DNA of 64,000 nucleotides from Streptomyces sp. NBC_01314 (GTDB lineage: Bacteria > Actinomycetota > Actinomycetes > Streptomycetales > Streptomycetaceae), in assembly GCF_041435215.1 (NCBI RefSeq), contig NZ_CP108394.1, positions 10,106,001-10,170,000 on the forward strand, given 5' to 3'. Position 1 is the stretch's first letter; each line of letters begins with the position of its first letter. The position numbers and the translations under genes were made by a program. The notes under the pieces were generated by a model, which was not told where the DNA came from, searched no databases, and saw nothing but the letters and a program-made list of their open reading frames with translations. Of the stretch, positions 1-9,942 are shown piece by piece.

Positions 1-2553
1 CAGCAACAGTGTGCCCTCGCCGAAGACGCCCGGGGTGCGGTCCGTCTTCGCGACGGAGGTGACGACGCCGTCCGTGTCGACGACTTCGAGCTGCCAGCCG
101 TTGCGGACGACGGCACGGGCCCGGTCGTCGCCCGGGAACACGACGAGCACGGCCGGCCTGCCGTGGTCCGAGGACACGGTGACGGTGCGTCCGGCGAGGT
201 CCTGGGTGCGCCGGGAACCGTCGGGCAGCGCGACCGTGCGCAGGCCGATCACTCCGTCCACGGGTGCGGAGGCCGGCGCGTGGCCGATGGTCGGTGAGGG
301 GCCGAGCCAGCCGCTGTCGTAGGTGCTGCCCTCGGGGGCGTCACGCAGCGCGTCGGCCAGGAAGGCGGGCAGGCTCATGCGTCCCCGCTTGTTCGTGGCC
401 GGGTCGTACTCGTAGAAGCCTCGCGAGTCGGCGTCCGCGCCCTCCGTGTGCCACACCCAGTACGAGGCGCCGTCGAAGACCAGCGACCGTTCCTCCGGGA
501 TCGTGGTGTCCCCGACGTGCAGGACGCCCGCGCCGGTGGTCCGGCCGCCGCCCGGCAGCGGCAGGGTGAGCTGCAAGTTGCCCTTGTACCAGTCCATCTC
601 CGTGCCGCGGGTGCCGCCGGGGCCCTCCATGGTCTGGGGGCGGTCGGCGCGGCTGTGCCAGTAGCCGCGCAGGCCGTCGTTGCGGGACCGCCAGTAGACG
701 AGCAGCTCGCCGTCCACGTGGTGGAAGCCCGGGTCGCCCCACTTGTCGCCCGCCGGGATGCGCAGGTCATGGGTGAGGAGCGTGCCCTCCGCGCCGATCA
801 CGCGGGCCTGGGCGGCGCCCGCCACGATGAGGTTCGGCCAGGCGTCGGCGACGATGATGTCCTCGACGTCGTCCTTCGGGACGAGGGTGGCGGTCGCTTC
901 CTCCCAGGCGGGCCAGCCCAGTTCGTCGAAGAGCCCGGCGCGCAGGGTGCGCGACAGCACCGGCGCCAGGTCGGTGGCGACGGCCGCGCGCACCTCGTCC
1001 TCGGCGAGCGCCAGCGCCTCGGCGGGCAGCCACTTCAGCCGGGTGAGCGCGTCGGGCAGCTGGGGCAGTCCCACGGCGGTGAACCGCCGGACGACCTCGC
1101 TGACCCACTTCGCCAACAGGGGGCGCCCGCCCGGGGAGGCGGCCAGTACGCGGATCGCGCGCCGCCCGGAGTCGTCGTCGCTGAACCGGTCCGCACCTCG
1201 CCGGAAGGCCCCGTGGAAACGGGAGTCGGCGGTCAGTGACAGCAGCTCACGGTGTCCCTCACCCGGGGCCCACTGCTCCAGCGGCAGTGCGTCGCCCTTG
1301 TCCGGGGCGGCCACCGGCACGTCCAGGGACAGCAGCAGATCGATCAGGTCGATGTCGTGCGTGACCTTCAACTCGCGCCCGGTGGTGGTGAGTTCGGCCC
1401 GCAACCGGTCCGCCGTCCGCTCCGCGAGCGGGTACAGCTCAGGCATCCGGGTGGAGCCGCGCCAGGACCGCGCCCGCTCCCGGAACGTCAGGAACCGTTC
1501 CAGCCAGCCCGCCGTACCGTCGTGCGGACGCTGCTCATCGGGCAGGGCGCCGTCCCACAGCCCGGCCGTGGCGCCGGAGGCATCCAGGATGTCCAGCCAC
1601 ATCGCGGGCATCTCGTCGTCGTAGGACGAGGGGAGCATGTCCAGCAGGGTGCCCCGCACGTCCGGCTCGCGCGCCGCCAGCGCCACCAGCGCCGTACGGT
1701 GGCCCTTCCACCAGCCGGCCGCGGCGCGCAGCGTGGACGGCAGGACCAGCAGCTCGGCCAGATAGTCCTGCTCGGTACGGTCCGCGTCCCGGCCGGCGGC
1801 TCGTGCCAGCCTGCGCAGGTCGCCCGCCATCTGCGCCGACGGCGGCAGACCGCCCGCCGTGCGGCGCAGGCACAGCTTGGTGAAGCGCCGCAGCGCCTCC
1901 TCGGCCGGGACCCGCGCGGCCAACTCCTTCGCGTACGCCGACAGCACCTTCACCGGGAGCGCGCCGGCCAGCGCGAACTCCAGGAACACGGCGTCGAGCC
2001 GCTCCTCCTCGACCGTCAGCCCGTGCTCCGCCTCGGCCTTGCGGGCGCGGGTGAACAACTGGGCCGCGTACGTGGCGTTCTCCTCCGCGAGGAACACCCG
2101 CCCGGCCTGCTCGTAGAAGGTCGGCAGGAAGTGCGGCACCGACGCCGCCAGCCGCTCGCCGAGCTCCTGGTAGGCGTCCATGGCCAGCTTCGGCTTGGTC
2201 TTCGCCTGCCGGGCCGTCCGCTCCAGATCGGGCACGATGCCCAGCGCGTGGTGCCCGTCCGCCGGGTGGTGCACCAGCACCCACTCGGGGAAGCCCAGCG
2301 ACTGCCGCAGCCCCAGCCCCACGACCTCCGGCTCCGCGTCCTGCTCCAGTCCCAGGAACCCGGCGGCCAGATCCTCCGCCGCGCCCAGCTCCCCGGCGAC
2401 CAGCCGTACCACCACCCGGTCCTCCAGGCCCGGATGACGGTACGTCCGAGCCGTCAGCGGCACCGCCCGCTCGCCGGCCCCCTCGGTGTCCGGCGGCAGC
2501 ACCCCGCCCGCCGTCAGCAGTTCCTCGTACGACACCCGCGTCCCCCCGCTCAT
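1..2553 (-). CDS. Large protein of a DUF4132/MoxR-type system (3' end outside window)
   Basis: The frame is open from an ATG at 2553 down to base 1 (851 codons) and runs off the window, so the C-terminus is missing. Its ATG overlaps the stop of the upstream DUF4132 gene by 4 bp (ATGA), so the two are translationally coupled. The N-terminus reads MSGGTRVSYEELLTAGGVLP and continues as a soluble, helix-rich, Ala/Leu/Glu-rich protein without signal peptide or membrane segments. From memory, streptomycetes carry a similar large protein beside DUF4132, SWIM-zinc-finger, MoxR AAA+ and VWA genes. Function is unknown. A role in a MoxR-VWA-type chaperone or conflict system is inference from that association only. 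Confidence 0.7.
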   Translation of the reverse strand, partial: MSGGTRVSYEELLTAGGVLPPDTEGAGERAVPLTARTYRHPGLEDRVVVRLVAGELGAAEDLAAGFLGLEQDAEPEVVGLGLRQSLGFPEWVLVHHPADGHHALGIVPDLERTARQAKTKPKLAMDAYQELGERLAASVPHFLPTFYEQAGRVFLAEENATYAAQLFTRARKAEAEHGLTVEEERLDAVFLEFALAGALPVKVLSAYAKELAARVPAEEALRRFTKLCLRRTAGGLPPSAQMAGDLRRLARAAGRDADRTEQDYLAELLVLPSTLRAAAGWWKGHRTALVALAAREPDVRGTLLDMLPSSYDDEMPAMWLDILDASGATAGLWDGALPDEQRPHDGTAGWLERFLTFRERARSWRGSTRMPELYPLAERTADRLRAELTTTGRELKVTHDIDLIDLLLSLDVPVAAPDKGDALPLEQWAPGEGHRELLSLTADSRFHGAFRRGADRFSDDDSGRRAIRVLAASPGGRPLLAKWVSEVVRRFTAVGLPQLPDALTRLKWLPAEALALAEDEVRAAVATDLAPVLSRTLRAGLFDELGWPAWEEATATLVPKDDVEDIIVADAWPNLIVAGAAQARVIGAEGTLLTHDLRIPAGDKWGDPGFHHVDGELLVYWRSRNDGLRGYWHSRADRPQTMEGPGGTRGTEMDWYKGNLQLTLPLPGGGRTTGAGVLHVGDTTIPEERSLVFDGASYWVWHTEGADADSRGFYEYDPATNKRGRMSLPAFLADALRDAPEGSTYDSGWLGPSPTIGHAPASAPVDGVIGLRTVALPDGSRRTQDLAGRTVTVSSDHGRPAVLVVFPGDDRARAVVRNGWQLEVVDTDGVVTSVAKTDRTPGVFGEGTLLL

Positions 2554-3416
2554 GCGTCCTTGCCCTCCTCGATCACACGCCCGGCGTACAGCGCCGCGGC
2601 CATCCGCATCCCCTCCGACCAGGCCACCTGGCCCACCTCGCTCAGCGGCAGGGCGCGGCCGTCCTGGTCCTGCCAGGTGAGGCTGCCGGTCTCCACCTCG
2701 GCGTCCCAGTAGGGCTCCCCGATCCACACGGAGGCCTCGACGGTGCGCTCGCCGTCCCGGACCCGGGCGGTGGAGTATCCACCGGAGACGCGGTATCCGA
2801 GCGAGGTGGCGCGGGCGGCGAGGGCGAAACGGGAGCGGAACCGGCCCCCGGTGAAGTCCCGCACCTGGGTGGCCTTGGCGGCCAGGCCGTCCGGCCGCCG
2901 CCAGGTCGCCCGGTGTATCTGCTCGACGCGCTGCACGATGCCCAGCTCCGCCGCGAACTCCCGGATGTCGTCGAGGTCCGGCAGCAGCACCGGGTGCGGC
3001 AGTGTCACCGTGCGCGGGGAGAGGCGGACCGTCTCCCCGTCCAGGTTCACGACCCGCAGCTCGCCGGAGTCGGTGGCGCCCCGCAGGAAGCCGACCTCGT
3101 CCGGGTCGTCGCCTACCACGGCGAGGTCGCGCAGCGCGGCCTGCCACGCCTCGTCCGGCCACACCCGGGCCAGCAGACCGGTGGGTACGGGCAGTGACGA
3201 CACCATCCAGGCGTCCACCTGCGTGACGCACGCCGCCGCGTGCCGATCCAGCCATTCGGCGAACCGCCGCAGCCGGTCCACCTCCGGGTGGTCCTTCAGC
3301 GCCTTCGGCAGTGACTTCAACTGCCGTCCCGCCGCCCGGCCCGAGGTGGCTCGCGCCGCCACCCGCCCCTCCACAAGGGCGACTTCATACCCGTCACCCG
3401 CCGACAACCAACCCAC
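2550..3416 (-). CDS. DUF4132 (MolR-like) domain protein, 288 aa
   Basis: This is a soluble protein starting at a GTG (3416) with GGAGGG about 9 nt upstream. The sequence opens MGWLSAGDGYEVALVEGRV and ends with the ALYAGR-type tail that closes DUF4132 domains (residues about 265-285, WSEGMRMAAALYAGR). DUF4132 is related to E. coli MolR/YehI and usually forms the C-terminal module of much longer proteins. Here it stands alone and is followed by the overlapping large gene. It is the first gene of the pair, and a 521-bp divergent spacer separates it from the PP2C phosphatase gene. The biochemical activity of the family is not established. Confidence 0.75.
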   Translation of the reverse strand: MGWLSAGDGYEVALVEGRVAARATSGRAAGRQLKSLPKALKDHPEVDRLRRFAEWLDRHAAACVTQVDAWMVSSLPVPTGLLARVWPDEAWQAALRDLAVVGDDPDEVGFLRGATDSGELRVVNLDGETVRLSPRTVTLPHPVLLPDLDDIREFAAELGIVQRVEQIHRATWRRPDGLAAKATQVRDFTGGRFRSRFALAARATSLGYRVSGGYSTARVRDGERTVEASVWIGEPYWDAEVETGSLTWQDQDGRALPLSEVGQVAWSEGMRMAAALYAGRVIEEGKDA

Positions 3417-3937
3417 GAACCCCAGCCCTCCGCGTCAGTTCCACCATAAGAAAGCACAGTTCAGCCGGGGAATCCCGGCCCAGTGCGACCATGTGCGGAA
3501 CGCTAGCGGCAGCCACTGACAATCGGTCCGGGGCGCCTCCCGACAAGTCCCCTTCGACGCGCCGGAACCCCCGACGACGAACAGGCAGCGCGAGACGATC
3601 CCTCCGGCGTCCGGCAAGCCAATCGAAGCGAGTGCGCCGCCGCATCCGTAGACCTACGTAACCGGAGTACGTATTACCGGCCAGTCACCGATCCCGAATG
3701 TCGTACGGTCGGCGTGCTCACCCTCCGCAGCGGCGCGCGGAGGGGACGCCGCCGAGGAGGGAGCGCGGCCCGGATCGGAGACGCCCTCCGTGAAACTCCC
3801 CCTGCCGGCCACGTTGCGTCCTATATCGCACAACTGTGCGTGACGTGCCCGTTTTCCTGGAACAGGACCGCGCTCAGGCAGCCATCGGCTCCTATGGTGG
3901 AGATCACGGGAAGGCGACGGACGCTGAGGCGGCGACC
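3417..3937. other. Divergent intergenic region, 521 bp
   Basis: The region lies between the starts of the DUF4132 gene (minus) and the PAS/PP2C gene (plus), so it should hold both promoters. Short frames here have neither a ribosome-binding site nor recognisable protein character. Two TACGTA hexamers (3655-3660 and 3668-3673) lie 13 bp apart and could form a binding site. I could not assign a -35/-10 pair with confidence. Confidence 0.5.
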
Positions 3938-5167
3938 ATGGCGGATATGGAGATCGACTACGCGGCGGTGTTCCAGGCGCTGCCGGGCATGGTGGCGCTG
4001 CTGACACCCGAGCTGGTGTACGCGGACGCGAACGAGGAGTTTCTGCGGATGTCGGGCCGCACCCGTGAGCAGGTGGTCGGCCGGTACCTCTTCGACGTGT
4101 TCCCGGACAACCCCACCGACCCGTCCGCGAACGGCATGCGGAACCTGGCGGTCTCCCTCACCCGGGTGGTGGAGACCGGCGAGCGGGACGCGATGGCGCT
4201 GCAGCGCTACGACGTGGAGTCGGTGCAGCGGCCGGGGGAGTGGGAGGAGCGGTACTGGAGCCCGGTGAACGCGCCCGTCCTCGGCCCCGACGGGAAGGTG
4301 GTGCTGCTGATCCACAAGGTGGAGGAGGTCACCGAGCTGATCCGGGCCCGCGAGCGCTCGCCCGGCGACCGGGCCAGCGTGCTGGAGGCCGAGCTGTACA
4401 CCCGTGCCCGTGAGCTTCAGGAGGTCAACGAGCGGCTGCGCGAGGCACACGCCCATGAACGGGAGGTCGCGCTCGCCCTGCAGACGGCGATGCTGCCCGC
4501 GCCCAAACCGCTCGGCCACCACCGAGCGGCCGTGCGCTACCAGCCGGCGACCGACGCGCTGAACGTGTGCGGCGACTGGTACGACCTCGTCGACCTGGCC
4601 GGCGTCGACCGCATCGGCATCGCCGTGGGTGACGTGGTCGGACACGGCCTGGCCGCCGCCTGCGTCATGGGCAAGCTGCGCAGCGCGCTGAGCGCCGCGT
4701 CCCTGGTGGCGGACGGTCCCGCCCAGGCGCTGGACGCGCTCGGCCTGTACGCCCGCTCCGTCGACGGCGCGGAGAACACCACCGCCGTGCAGACCTGCGT
4801 CGACTGGGACGCGCACACGATCACCTACAGCAGCGCCGGCCATCTGCCGCCCGCACTGCTGTGCCGCGACGGCGAGGTCGTCTTCCTCGACCAGGCCACC
4901 GATCCACCGCTCGGCGCCCGCCCTGAACACACCCCCCGCCTCGAGGCGACCCTCGCCTTCAGCGAGGGCGACATGCTCGTCCTCTACACGGACGGCCTGA
5001 TCGAACGCCGCGACGAGGACATCGACCACAGCCTCGCCCGCCTCGCCGACGCCCTCACCCGCCACCGCGGGTCCACCCCCGAACCCCTCGCCGACGCCCT
5101 CCTCCTCGACCTCCTCCCCGACGGACGGGCCACCGACGACGCGGCCCTCGTCATCATCCGGCTCTGA
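3938..5167 (+). CDS. PAS-domain PP2C (SpoIIE-type) serine phosphatase, 409 aa
   Basis: A PAS sensor (about residues 5-115) is joined by a Glu/Arg-rich probable coiled coil (about 135-180) to a SpoIIE/RsbU-type PP2C domain (about 190-409). Metal-site motifs are visible: GDWYDLV, GDVVGHGLAAA, LYTDGLIE and the terminal TDDAALVI. Such phosphatases dephosphorylate anti-anti-sigma factors and so release alternative sigma factors. The PAS domain would sense a ligand or the redox state. The ATG at 3938 is used; the same frame stays open upstream to 3836 without better support, and MEIDY at 3947 is an alternative. No anti-sigma partner is encoded next to it. Confidence 0.88.
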   Translation: MADMEIDYAAVFQALPGMVALLTPELVYADANEEFLRMSGRTREQVVGRYLFDVFPDNPTDPSANGMRNLAVSLTRVVETGERDAMALQRYDVESVQRPGEWEERYWSPVNAPVLGPDGKVVLLIHKVEEVTELIRARERSPGDRASVLEAELYTRARELQEVNERLREAHAHEREVALALQTAMLPAPKPLGHHRAAVRYQPATDALNVCGDWYDLVDLAGVDRIGIAVGDVVGHGLAAACVMGKLRSALSAASLVADGPAQALDALGLYARSVDGAENTTAVQTCVDWDAHTITYSSAGHLPPALLCRDGEVVFLDQATDPPLGARPEHTPRLEATLAFSEGDMLVLYTDGLIERRDEDIDHSLARLADALTRHRGSTPEPLADALLLDLLPDGRATDDAALVIIRL

Positions 5168-5241
5168 GCCGGGCGCCGACGACGCCCGCCCAGGTCGCCG
5201 TCCCGGGGGTGCGCGGCGGCTGTCGGCTGTGCGGCGTCCGC

Positions 5242-7350
5242 TCAGTCGAGGAAGTCGGCGAGGAGTGCGGCGAACTCGTCCGGGTCGGCCAGGCGGATGC
5301 CGAGCGTCTCGGCCTTGGCGCGCTTGGAGCCGGCGTTCGCGCCCGCGACGACCAGCGAGGTCTTCTTGGAGACGCTGGAGGAGGCGCGTCCGCCGGCGCG
5401 CTCGATCAGTTCGTTCATCTGGTTGCGGCTGAGCTTCTCCAGTACGCCGGTCATCGCGCCCGTGACCACCACAGCCATCCCGGCGAGCGGCCCGCCCGCG
5501 GGTTCGGCGCCCTCCTGCGAACCGTCCTCAGGGCCGGCGGAGTCGTCGTCGGCCGGGGCGGGCGGCGTGGCGCCCGGCTCGGTCATGTTCACCCCGGCCG
5601 CCACGAGCTTGTCGATGAGCGGGGCGAGTTCGACGAGTTCGGCGACGATGGACGGGGCCTTCTCGGTGCCGATGCCCTCGACCCGCTGGATCGCCTCGGC
5701 GTCCGCGGCGCGGATGTGGTCCATGGTGGCGAAGTACCGGGCGATACGGCGGGACATGGAGCGGCCGGTGCCCCGCACACCCAGCGCGCACAGCACCCGC
5801 GACAGCGGCCGCCCCCGGGCCGTGTCGAGCGCGGCGAGAAGATTGTCGGTGCTGGTCTCGCCCATGCGCTCCAGACCGAGCAGCTGCTCCCGGGTGAGGG
5901 TGAACAGATCGGCGAGATCGGCCACCAGACCCGCCTCGACGAGCTGGACGACCCGGGTGTGGCCGAGCCCTTCGACGTCGAGCTGATCGCGGCCCACGGC
6001 ATACGAGAGCGACGCCACCAGATGGCAGTTGCGGCCGTTCTCGCAGCGCCAGCGCTGCTCCCCGGTGTCGATGCCGGAGCCGCACCTCGGGCACACCTCG
6101 GGGAAGACGATGGGCTGTTCGTCGCCCGTGCGCAGATGGGCGACGGGCGCCTCCACGCGGGGGATGACGTCACCGGCGCGGTGCACCATGACATGGTCGC
6201 CGAGCCGCAGGTCGCGGCGGGTGATGTCGGCCGGGTTGTGGAGGGTGGCGTACGTGATGGTGGAGCCGTCGATCTCGACGGGCTCCAGCACTCCGCGCGG
6301 GGCGATGATGCCCGTGCGGCCGACGTTCCACTGCACCTCCAGCAGCCGCGTGATCTTCTCGACGGCGGGCAGCTTGTAGGCGATCGCCCAGCGCGGGGCG
6401 CGTGAACCGGACCCGGCGGCCCGATGGTCGGCGGCCAGGTCGGCCTTGATGACGATCCCGTCGATCCCGAACGGCAGCTCCGCCCGCAGCGCGGCGATCT
6501 CCTTCACCCGGTCCAGGACCTCCTCGACCGTGCCGGCGGTGACACCGGGCACGGCCGTACCGGCGGTGGTGTTCACCCCCAGTTCGGCGGCCCGCGCCAT
6601 CAGTTCGCTGTGGGCCAGTTCCCCCAGTCCCGCGGCGACGGCGGCGTCCGTACCGGGCAACGGCAGCAACCCGTAACCGAAGAACGTCATCGGCACGGTG
6701 TAGGCCCGCTCCCTGGCGCGCAGCGTGCCCGCCGCGGCGTTGCGCGGATTGGCGAACGGCTGCCCGCCGTGCCCGGTGCGCACCTCGTTGGCATGTTCGA
6801 ACTGGGCGGTCGTCATGAGGACTTCGCCGCGCACCTCCACCGTCACCGGCTCGGCCAGCTCTTCCGGCAGGCCCTCGATGGTGCCGATGGCGTGCGAGAC
6901 GTCCTCCCCGGCCGTCCCGTCGCCCCGCGTGATCAACCGCGTGAGCCGTCCTCGCGCGTACCGGGCGGCGACCGCCAGCCCGTCGAGCTTCGGCTCCACA
7001 CCGAACCGCTCCACGTCGTGCCCGATCCGCCGGGCCAGCGACGCCGTCCACGCCGTGAACTCCTCGCCCGAGAACACGTTGTCCAGGCTCAGCATCGCCA
7101 CCGTGTGCGGCACGTCCCCCTCGACCGCCCCGCCGGCCACCTTCCCGGTCGGCGACTCCGGCAGCACCTGATCGGGATGCCCGGCCTCCCACTCCGCGAT
7201 CCCCCGCACGAGCCGGTCGTAGGCGTCATCGTCCAACACCGAGGTGCCGCCGGTGTAGTAGGCGGCCGAAGCCCGCACCGCGTCCTCGACGGCCTGCGCG
7301 TAAGCGGCGGCATCCACGATCACTGCTACTGATGTCGTCATGTGGACCAT
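5242..7350 (-). CDS. ligA: NAD+-dependent DNA ligase, divergent LigA paralogue, 702 aa
   Basis: The enzyme seals nicks in duplex DNA using NAD+. Order of domains: N-terminal Ia helices, adenylation domain with the KLDG motif (Lys121), OB fold, a four-Cys zinc finger (CPRC...RCENGRNC), HhH repeats (LGVRGTG region) and a C-terminal BRCT domain (last about 80 residues). The start ATG at 7350 follows GGGAGG; an ATG at 7341 is possible, and an open but non-coding extension continues upstream. The N-terminus ([13 protein letters not shown]) is unlike the usual essential streptomycete LigA as I remember it, so this is probably the accessory second ligase. It ends close to the phosphatase gene (convergent, 74 bp apart). 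Confidence 0.92.
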   Translation of the reverse strand: MVHMTTSVAVIVDAAAYAQAVEDAVRASAAYYTGGTSVLDDDAYDRLVRGIAEWEAGHPDQVLPESPTGKVAGGAVEGDVPHTVAMLSLDNVFSGEEFTAWTASLARRIGHDVERFGVEPKLDGLAVAARYARGRLTRLITRGDGTAGEDVSHAIGTIEGLPEELAEPVTVEVRGEVLMTTAQFEHANEVRTGHGGQPFANPRNAAAGTLRARERAYTVPMTFFGYGLLPLPGTDAAVAAGLGELAHSELMARAAELGVNTTAGTAVPGVTAGTVEEVLDRVKEIAALRAELPFGIDGIVIKADLAADHRAAGSGSRAPRWAIAYKLPAVEKITRLLEVQWNVGRTGIIAPRGVLEPVEIDGSTITYATLHNPADITRRDLRLGDHVMVHRAGDVIPRVEAPVAHLRTGDEQPIVFPEVCPRCGSGIDTGEQRWRCENGRNCHLVASLSYAVGRDQLDVEGLGHTRVVQLVEAGLVADLADLFTLTREQLLGLERMGETSTDNLLAALDTARGRPLSRVLCALGVRGTGRSMSRRIARYFATMDHIRAADAEAIQRVEGIGTEKAPSIVAELVELAPLIDKLVAAGVNMTEPGATPPAPADDDSAGPEDGSQEGAEPAGGPLAGMAVVVTGAMTGVLEKLSRNQMNELIERAGGRASSSVSKKTSLVVAGANAGSKRAKAETLGIRLADPDEFAALLADFLD

Positions 7351-7451
7351 CCTGCCTCCCACCACTGACAACGCCCCCGGGCCGGCGCCTCGGAGAGGGC
7401 GTCCGCCGCGTGCGGGGTGTGGTCGGCTCCGCGACACGGTCGGAGCGCGGA

Positions 7452-7481
7452 CTGCCCGCCGGCCTCTCGGCCGGCGGGCAG
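7452..7481 (-). terminator. 13-bp perfect hairpin downstream of gap
   Basis: The arms 7452-7464 and 7469-7481 (ctgcccgccggcc / ggccggcgggcag) pair perfectly around a TCTC loop. They begin 37 bp past the GAPDH stop codon. There is no U-tract, as is usual in Streptomyces. The position fits termination of the gap transcript before ligA. Confidence 0.75.
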
Positions 7482-7517
7482 CCGGGTTTGTCGCGCGGGT
7501 GCCTGCGGCCCGACGGA

Positions 7518-8963
7518 TCAGAGCGCCGGTGACGGGTACGTCGGGTACTCCACGCCGGAGACGTGCTGGACGACGCGGATGACCTGGCAGGAGTAGCCGA
7601 ACTCGTTGTCGTACCAGAGGTAGAGGATCGCGTTGTCGCCGTCGACCTTGGTGGCGCCCGCGTCGACGATCGAGGCGTGGCGGGAGCCGATGAAGTCGCT
7701 GGAGACCGAGTCGGGCGCGTTGGTGAAGTCGATCTGGCGCTTGAGCGGGGAGGTCAGCGAGACGTTGCGGAGGTAGTCGAGGACCTCCTCGCGGTCGGTC
7801 TCGCGGCCGAGGCGCAGGCTGAGGATCGCGATCGAGACGTCCGGGACGGGGACACGGATCGAGCTGCCGGTGATCGGCGCCTTCAGGTCGGGCAGCGCCT
7901 TGGCGACGGCCGAGGCGGCACCCGTCTCGGTGATGACCATGTTGAGCGGCGCGGAACGGCCCCGGCGGTCCGACTTGTGGTAGTTGTCCAGCAGGTTCTG
8001 GTCGTTGGTGAACGAGTGGACAGTCTCCACGTGACCGCGCAGCACACCGAACTCGTCGTCCATCGCCTTCAGCGGGGGGACTATCGCGTTGGTGGTGCAG
8101 GACGCGCACGAAAGGATCTGCTCGTCCGGCTTGATCGTGTCGTGGTTGACGCCGTGCACGATGTTCGGGACGTCGCCCTTGCCCGGCGCGGTCAGGACGA
8201 CCTTGTCGATGCCGGGGCGCAGGTGCGTCGACAGGCCTTCGCGGTCGCGCCACTTGCCGGTGTTGTCGATGAGGATGGCGTTCTTGATGCCGTACTCGGT
8301 GTAGTCGACCTCGGACGGGTCGCTCGCGTAGATCACCTTGATGGTATTGCCGTTGGCGACGATCGTGCTGTTCGCCTCATCGACGGTGATCGTGCCCTGG
8401 AACTGGCCGTGGATGGAGTCCCGGCGCAGCAGCGACGCGCGCTTGACGATGTCCTGCTCGCCACCCCCGCGCACCACGATGGCGCGCAGCCGCAGACCGT
8501 TGCCCGAGCCGGCCTTCTCGATCAGCAGACGGGCCACGAGGCGGCCGATGCGGCCGAAGCCGTAGAGGACGACGTCGCGTCCCTCGCCGCCCTCGATCTT
8601 GTTGGCACCCGTGGCGCCGGCGACGGCCTCGGCGGTGAACTCCGCGATCGACAGCCCGCGGTCGCCGGCCCGGTGGGCCTCGGCGAGCAGGCCGATGTCG
8701 ATCTGGGAGGGGCCGAGGTCGAGGGTGGTGAGGGCCTGCAGGAACGGCAGGGTGTCGGTGACCGAGAGCTCCACACCGGCGATCTGGCGGGCGAACCGGT
8801 GGGTCTTCAGGATGCTGACCACCGACTTGTTCACCAAGGAGCGGCTGTGCAGCAGGACCGTCACGTCCCGCTCGCGGTGCAGCTTCCCGATGATCGGGAT
8901 CATCGACTCCGCGATCTCCTCGCGGTTCTTCCAGTTGGTGAACGAGTCCTCGTTGACAGTCAC
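7518..8963 (-). CDS. gap: Glyceraldehyde-3-phosphate dehydrogenase, long form, 481 aa
   Basis: The enzyme oxidises glyceraldehyde 3-phosphate to 1,3-bisphosphoglycerate with NAD(P)+ in glycolysis/gluconeogenesis. The Rossmann motif YGFGRIGR lies at 134-141 and the catalytic cysteine is Cys289 in SCASCTTN. About 130 residues precede the usual GAPDH start, which matches the 480-residue class found as a second GAPDH in streptomycetes (Gap2-like) rather than the 335-residue enzyme. The GTG start at 8963 has only a weak GAAAGA upstream. A strong hairpin follows the gene. The upstream neighbour is a damaged lipoprotein gene. Confidence 0.95.
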   Translation of the reverse strand: MTVNEDSFTNWKNREEIAESMIPIIGKLHRERDVTVLLHSRSLVNKSVVSILKTHRFARQIAGVELSVTDTLPFLQALTTLDLGPSQIDIGLLAEAHRAGDRGLSIAEFTAEAVAGATGANKIEGGEGRDVVLYGFGRIGRLVARLLIEKAGSGNGLRLRAIVVRGGGEQDIVKRASLLRRDSIHGQFQGTITVDEANSTIVANGNTIKVIYASDPSEVDYTEYGIKNAILIDNTGKWRDREGLSTHLRPGIDKVVLTAPGKGDVPNIVHGVNHDTIKPDEQILSCASCTTNAIVPPLKAMDDEFGVLRGHVETVHSFTNDQNLLDNYHKSDRRGRSAPLNMVITETGAASAVAKALPDLKAPITGSSIRVPVPDVSIAILSLRLGRETDREEVLDYLRNVSLTSPLKRQIDFTNAPDSVSSDFIGSRHASIVDAGATKVDGDNAILYLWYDNEFGYSCQVIRVVQHVSGVEYPTYPSPAL

Positions 8964-9041
8964 AGATTTATCTTTCGAGCTAGGCGGCGCTCATATGCTA
9001 ACCACCCCGCTCGGAGGAGACGCACCGAGGGGTGCACATCG

Positions 9042-9092
9042 ACCCGGCCCTGGGCGCCGTACCCGGCCCTGGGCGCCGTACCCGGCCCTGGG
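9042..9092. repeat. 19-bp tandem repeat, about 2.7 copies
   Basis: Units 9042-9060 and 9061-9079 are identical (acccggccctgggcgccgt), and a partial third covers 9080-9092. The unit length is not a multiple of three. It lies in the C-terminal part of the damaged lipoprotein gene. Confidence 0.9.
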
Positions 9093-9267
9093 GGCCACAG
9101 CCGCACCGGAGAGCGCGGGAAACGGCCGCACGGCTCGCGCCGCCGGTCCGCCAGCCGATGCTGAGGCTGGGCACCGGCAGATCCTCCAGGTCCTCAAGGT
9201 CCTCGGTGGGCAGGGCGGAGGGGGCGTAGGGATCGGGCTCGGGCTCGGCCGTGGGGGAGGGCACGTC

Positions 9268-9299
9268 GTCGGGATCGGCCGTCGGGATCGGCCGTCGGG
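9268..9299. repeat. 13-bp tandem duplication causing a frame change
   Basis: Units 9268-9280 and 9281-9293 are identical (gtcgggatcggcc), with a partial third. Deleting one unit joins the two sense frames of the lipoprotein gene on either side (9484 to 9345 is 139 nt; minus 13 gives 126, divisible by three). Confidence 0.9.
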
Positions 9300-9900
9300 G
9301 TGCCGTCCGGGCCGCAGACATGGGCTGCCTCGGGGCGGGACACATGCAGGGTGGCCACGCGCTCGGTTGTCACCAGCGCGCCGACGCAGGGGCTGCGGTC
9401 GTCGTCGTACAGCTTCGCGGGCGCTCTGACGTCCTGGATCTCGCGTCCGTCGTGGCGGAGCCGGGTCTGCCCGGCCCGTTCCATCGAGAAGTAGTGGTCC
9501 GGGTCCTTCGAGGAGTCCCCACCGTCCCGCCGGAGAGCCGTAGGTGAGCTTCCAGAACTCCACGCTCACATCGATCGGTTCGCACAGCGGGCCGTCGTAC
9601 CCTGGCTCGCTCTGCAGCAGTTTCACGACCCCGGTCTCCTCGACGTCGGACGGGGAGGAGAGCAGGATCAGCCAGGTCCTTCTCTCCGCGGCCGTCCATC
9701 CGCTGTTGTCGTGGCAACCCGCGGAGCCGGTGGGATACAGAGGCATACGTGACGGTACGGGCGCGGCCTTCGAGGCCGTCGCCGACGGAGTGCTCTCGGC
9801 CTCCGTGCCCCCGTCGCCGTCGGAGCATCCGGTGGCGAGGAGGACACCGCCGACCAGGAGAGCGGTGAACGGCGCCCCCTTCCGCGTGGAGCGTCGGCCC

Positions 9901-9942
9901 GGTGCCCGGTGCCCGGTGCCCGGTGCCCGGTGCCCGGTGCCC
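9901..9942. repeat. 7-bp tandem repeat, six copies
   Basis: Six perfect copies of ggtgccc lie between the likely start codon (9973) and the lipobox of the lipoprotein gene. Adding one copy, or losing two, would put the ATG in frame with the lipobox (227 nt now; 234 or 213 nt then). Confidence 0.95.

Noticed and set aside
3394..3645. 83-codon minus-strand frame upstream of the DUF4132 gene
   Set aside because: No ribosome-binding site or recognisable protein; it overlaps the probable promoter region.
7351..8253. Long N-terminal extension of the ligase frame to 8253
   Set aside because: It is the antisense frame of the GAPDH gene with Arg/Pro/His-rich composition; the ligase family starts near 7350 and a ribosome-binding site is there.
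9901..9942. Heptamer array as a CRISPR
   Set aside because: The units are 7 bp with no spacers; it is a simple tandem repeat.
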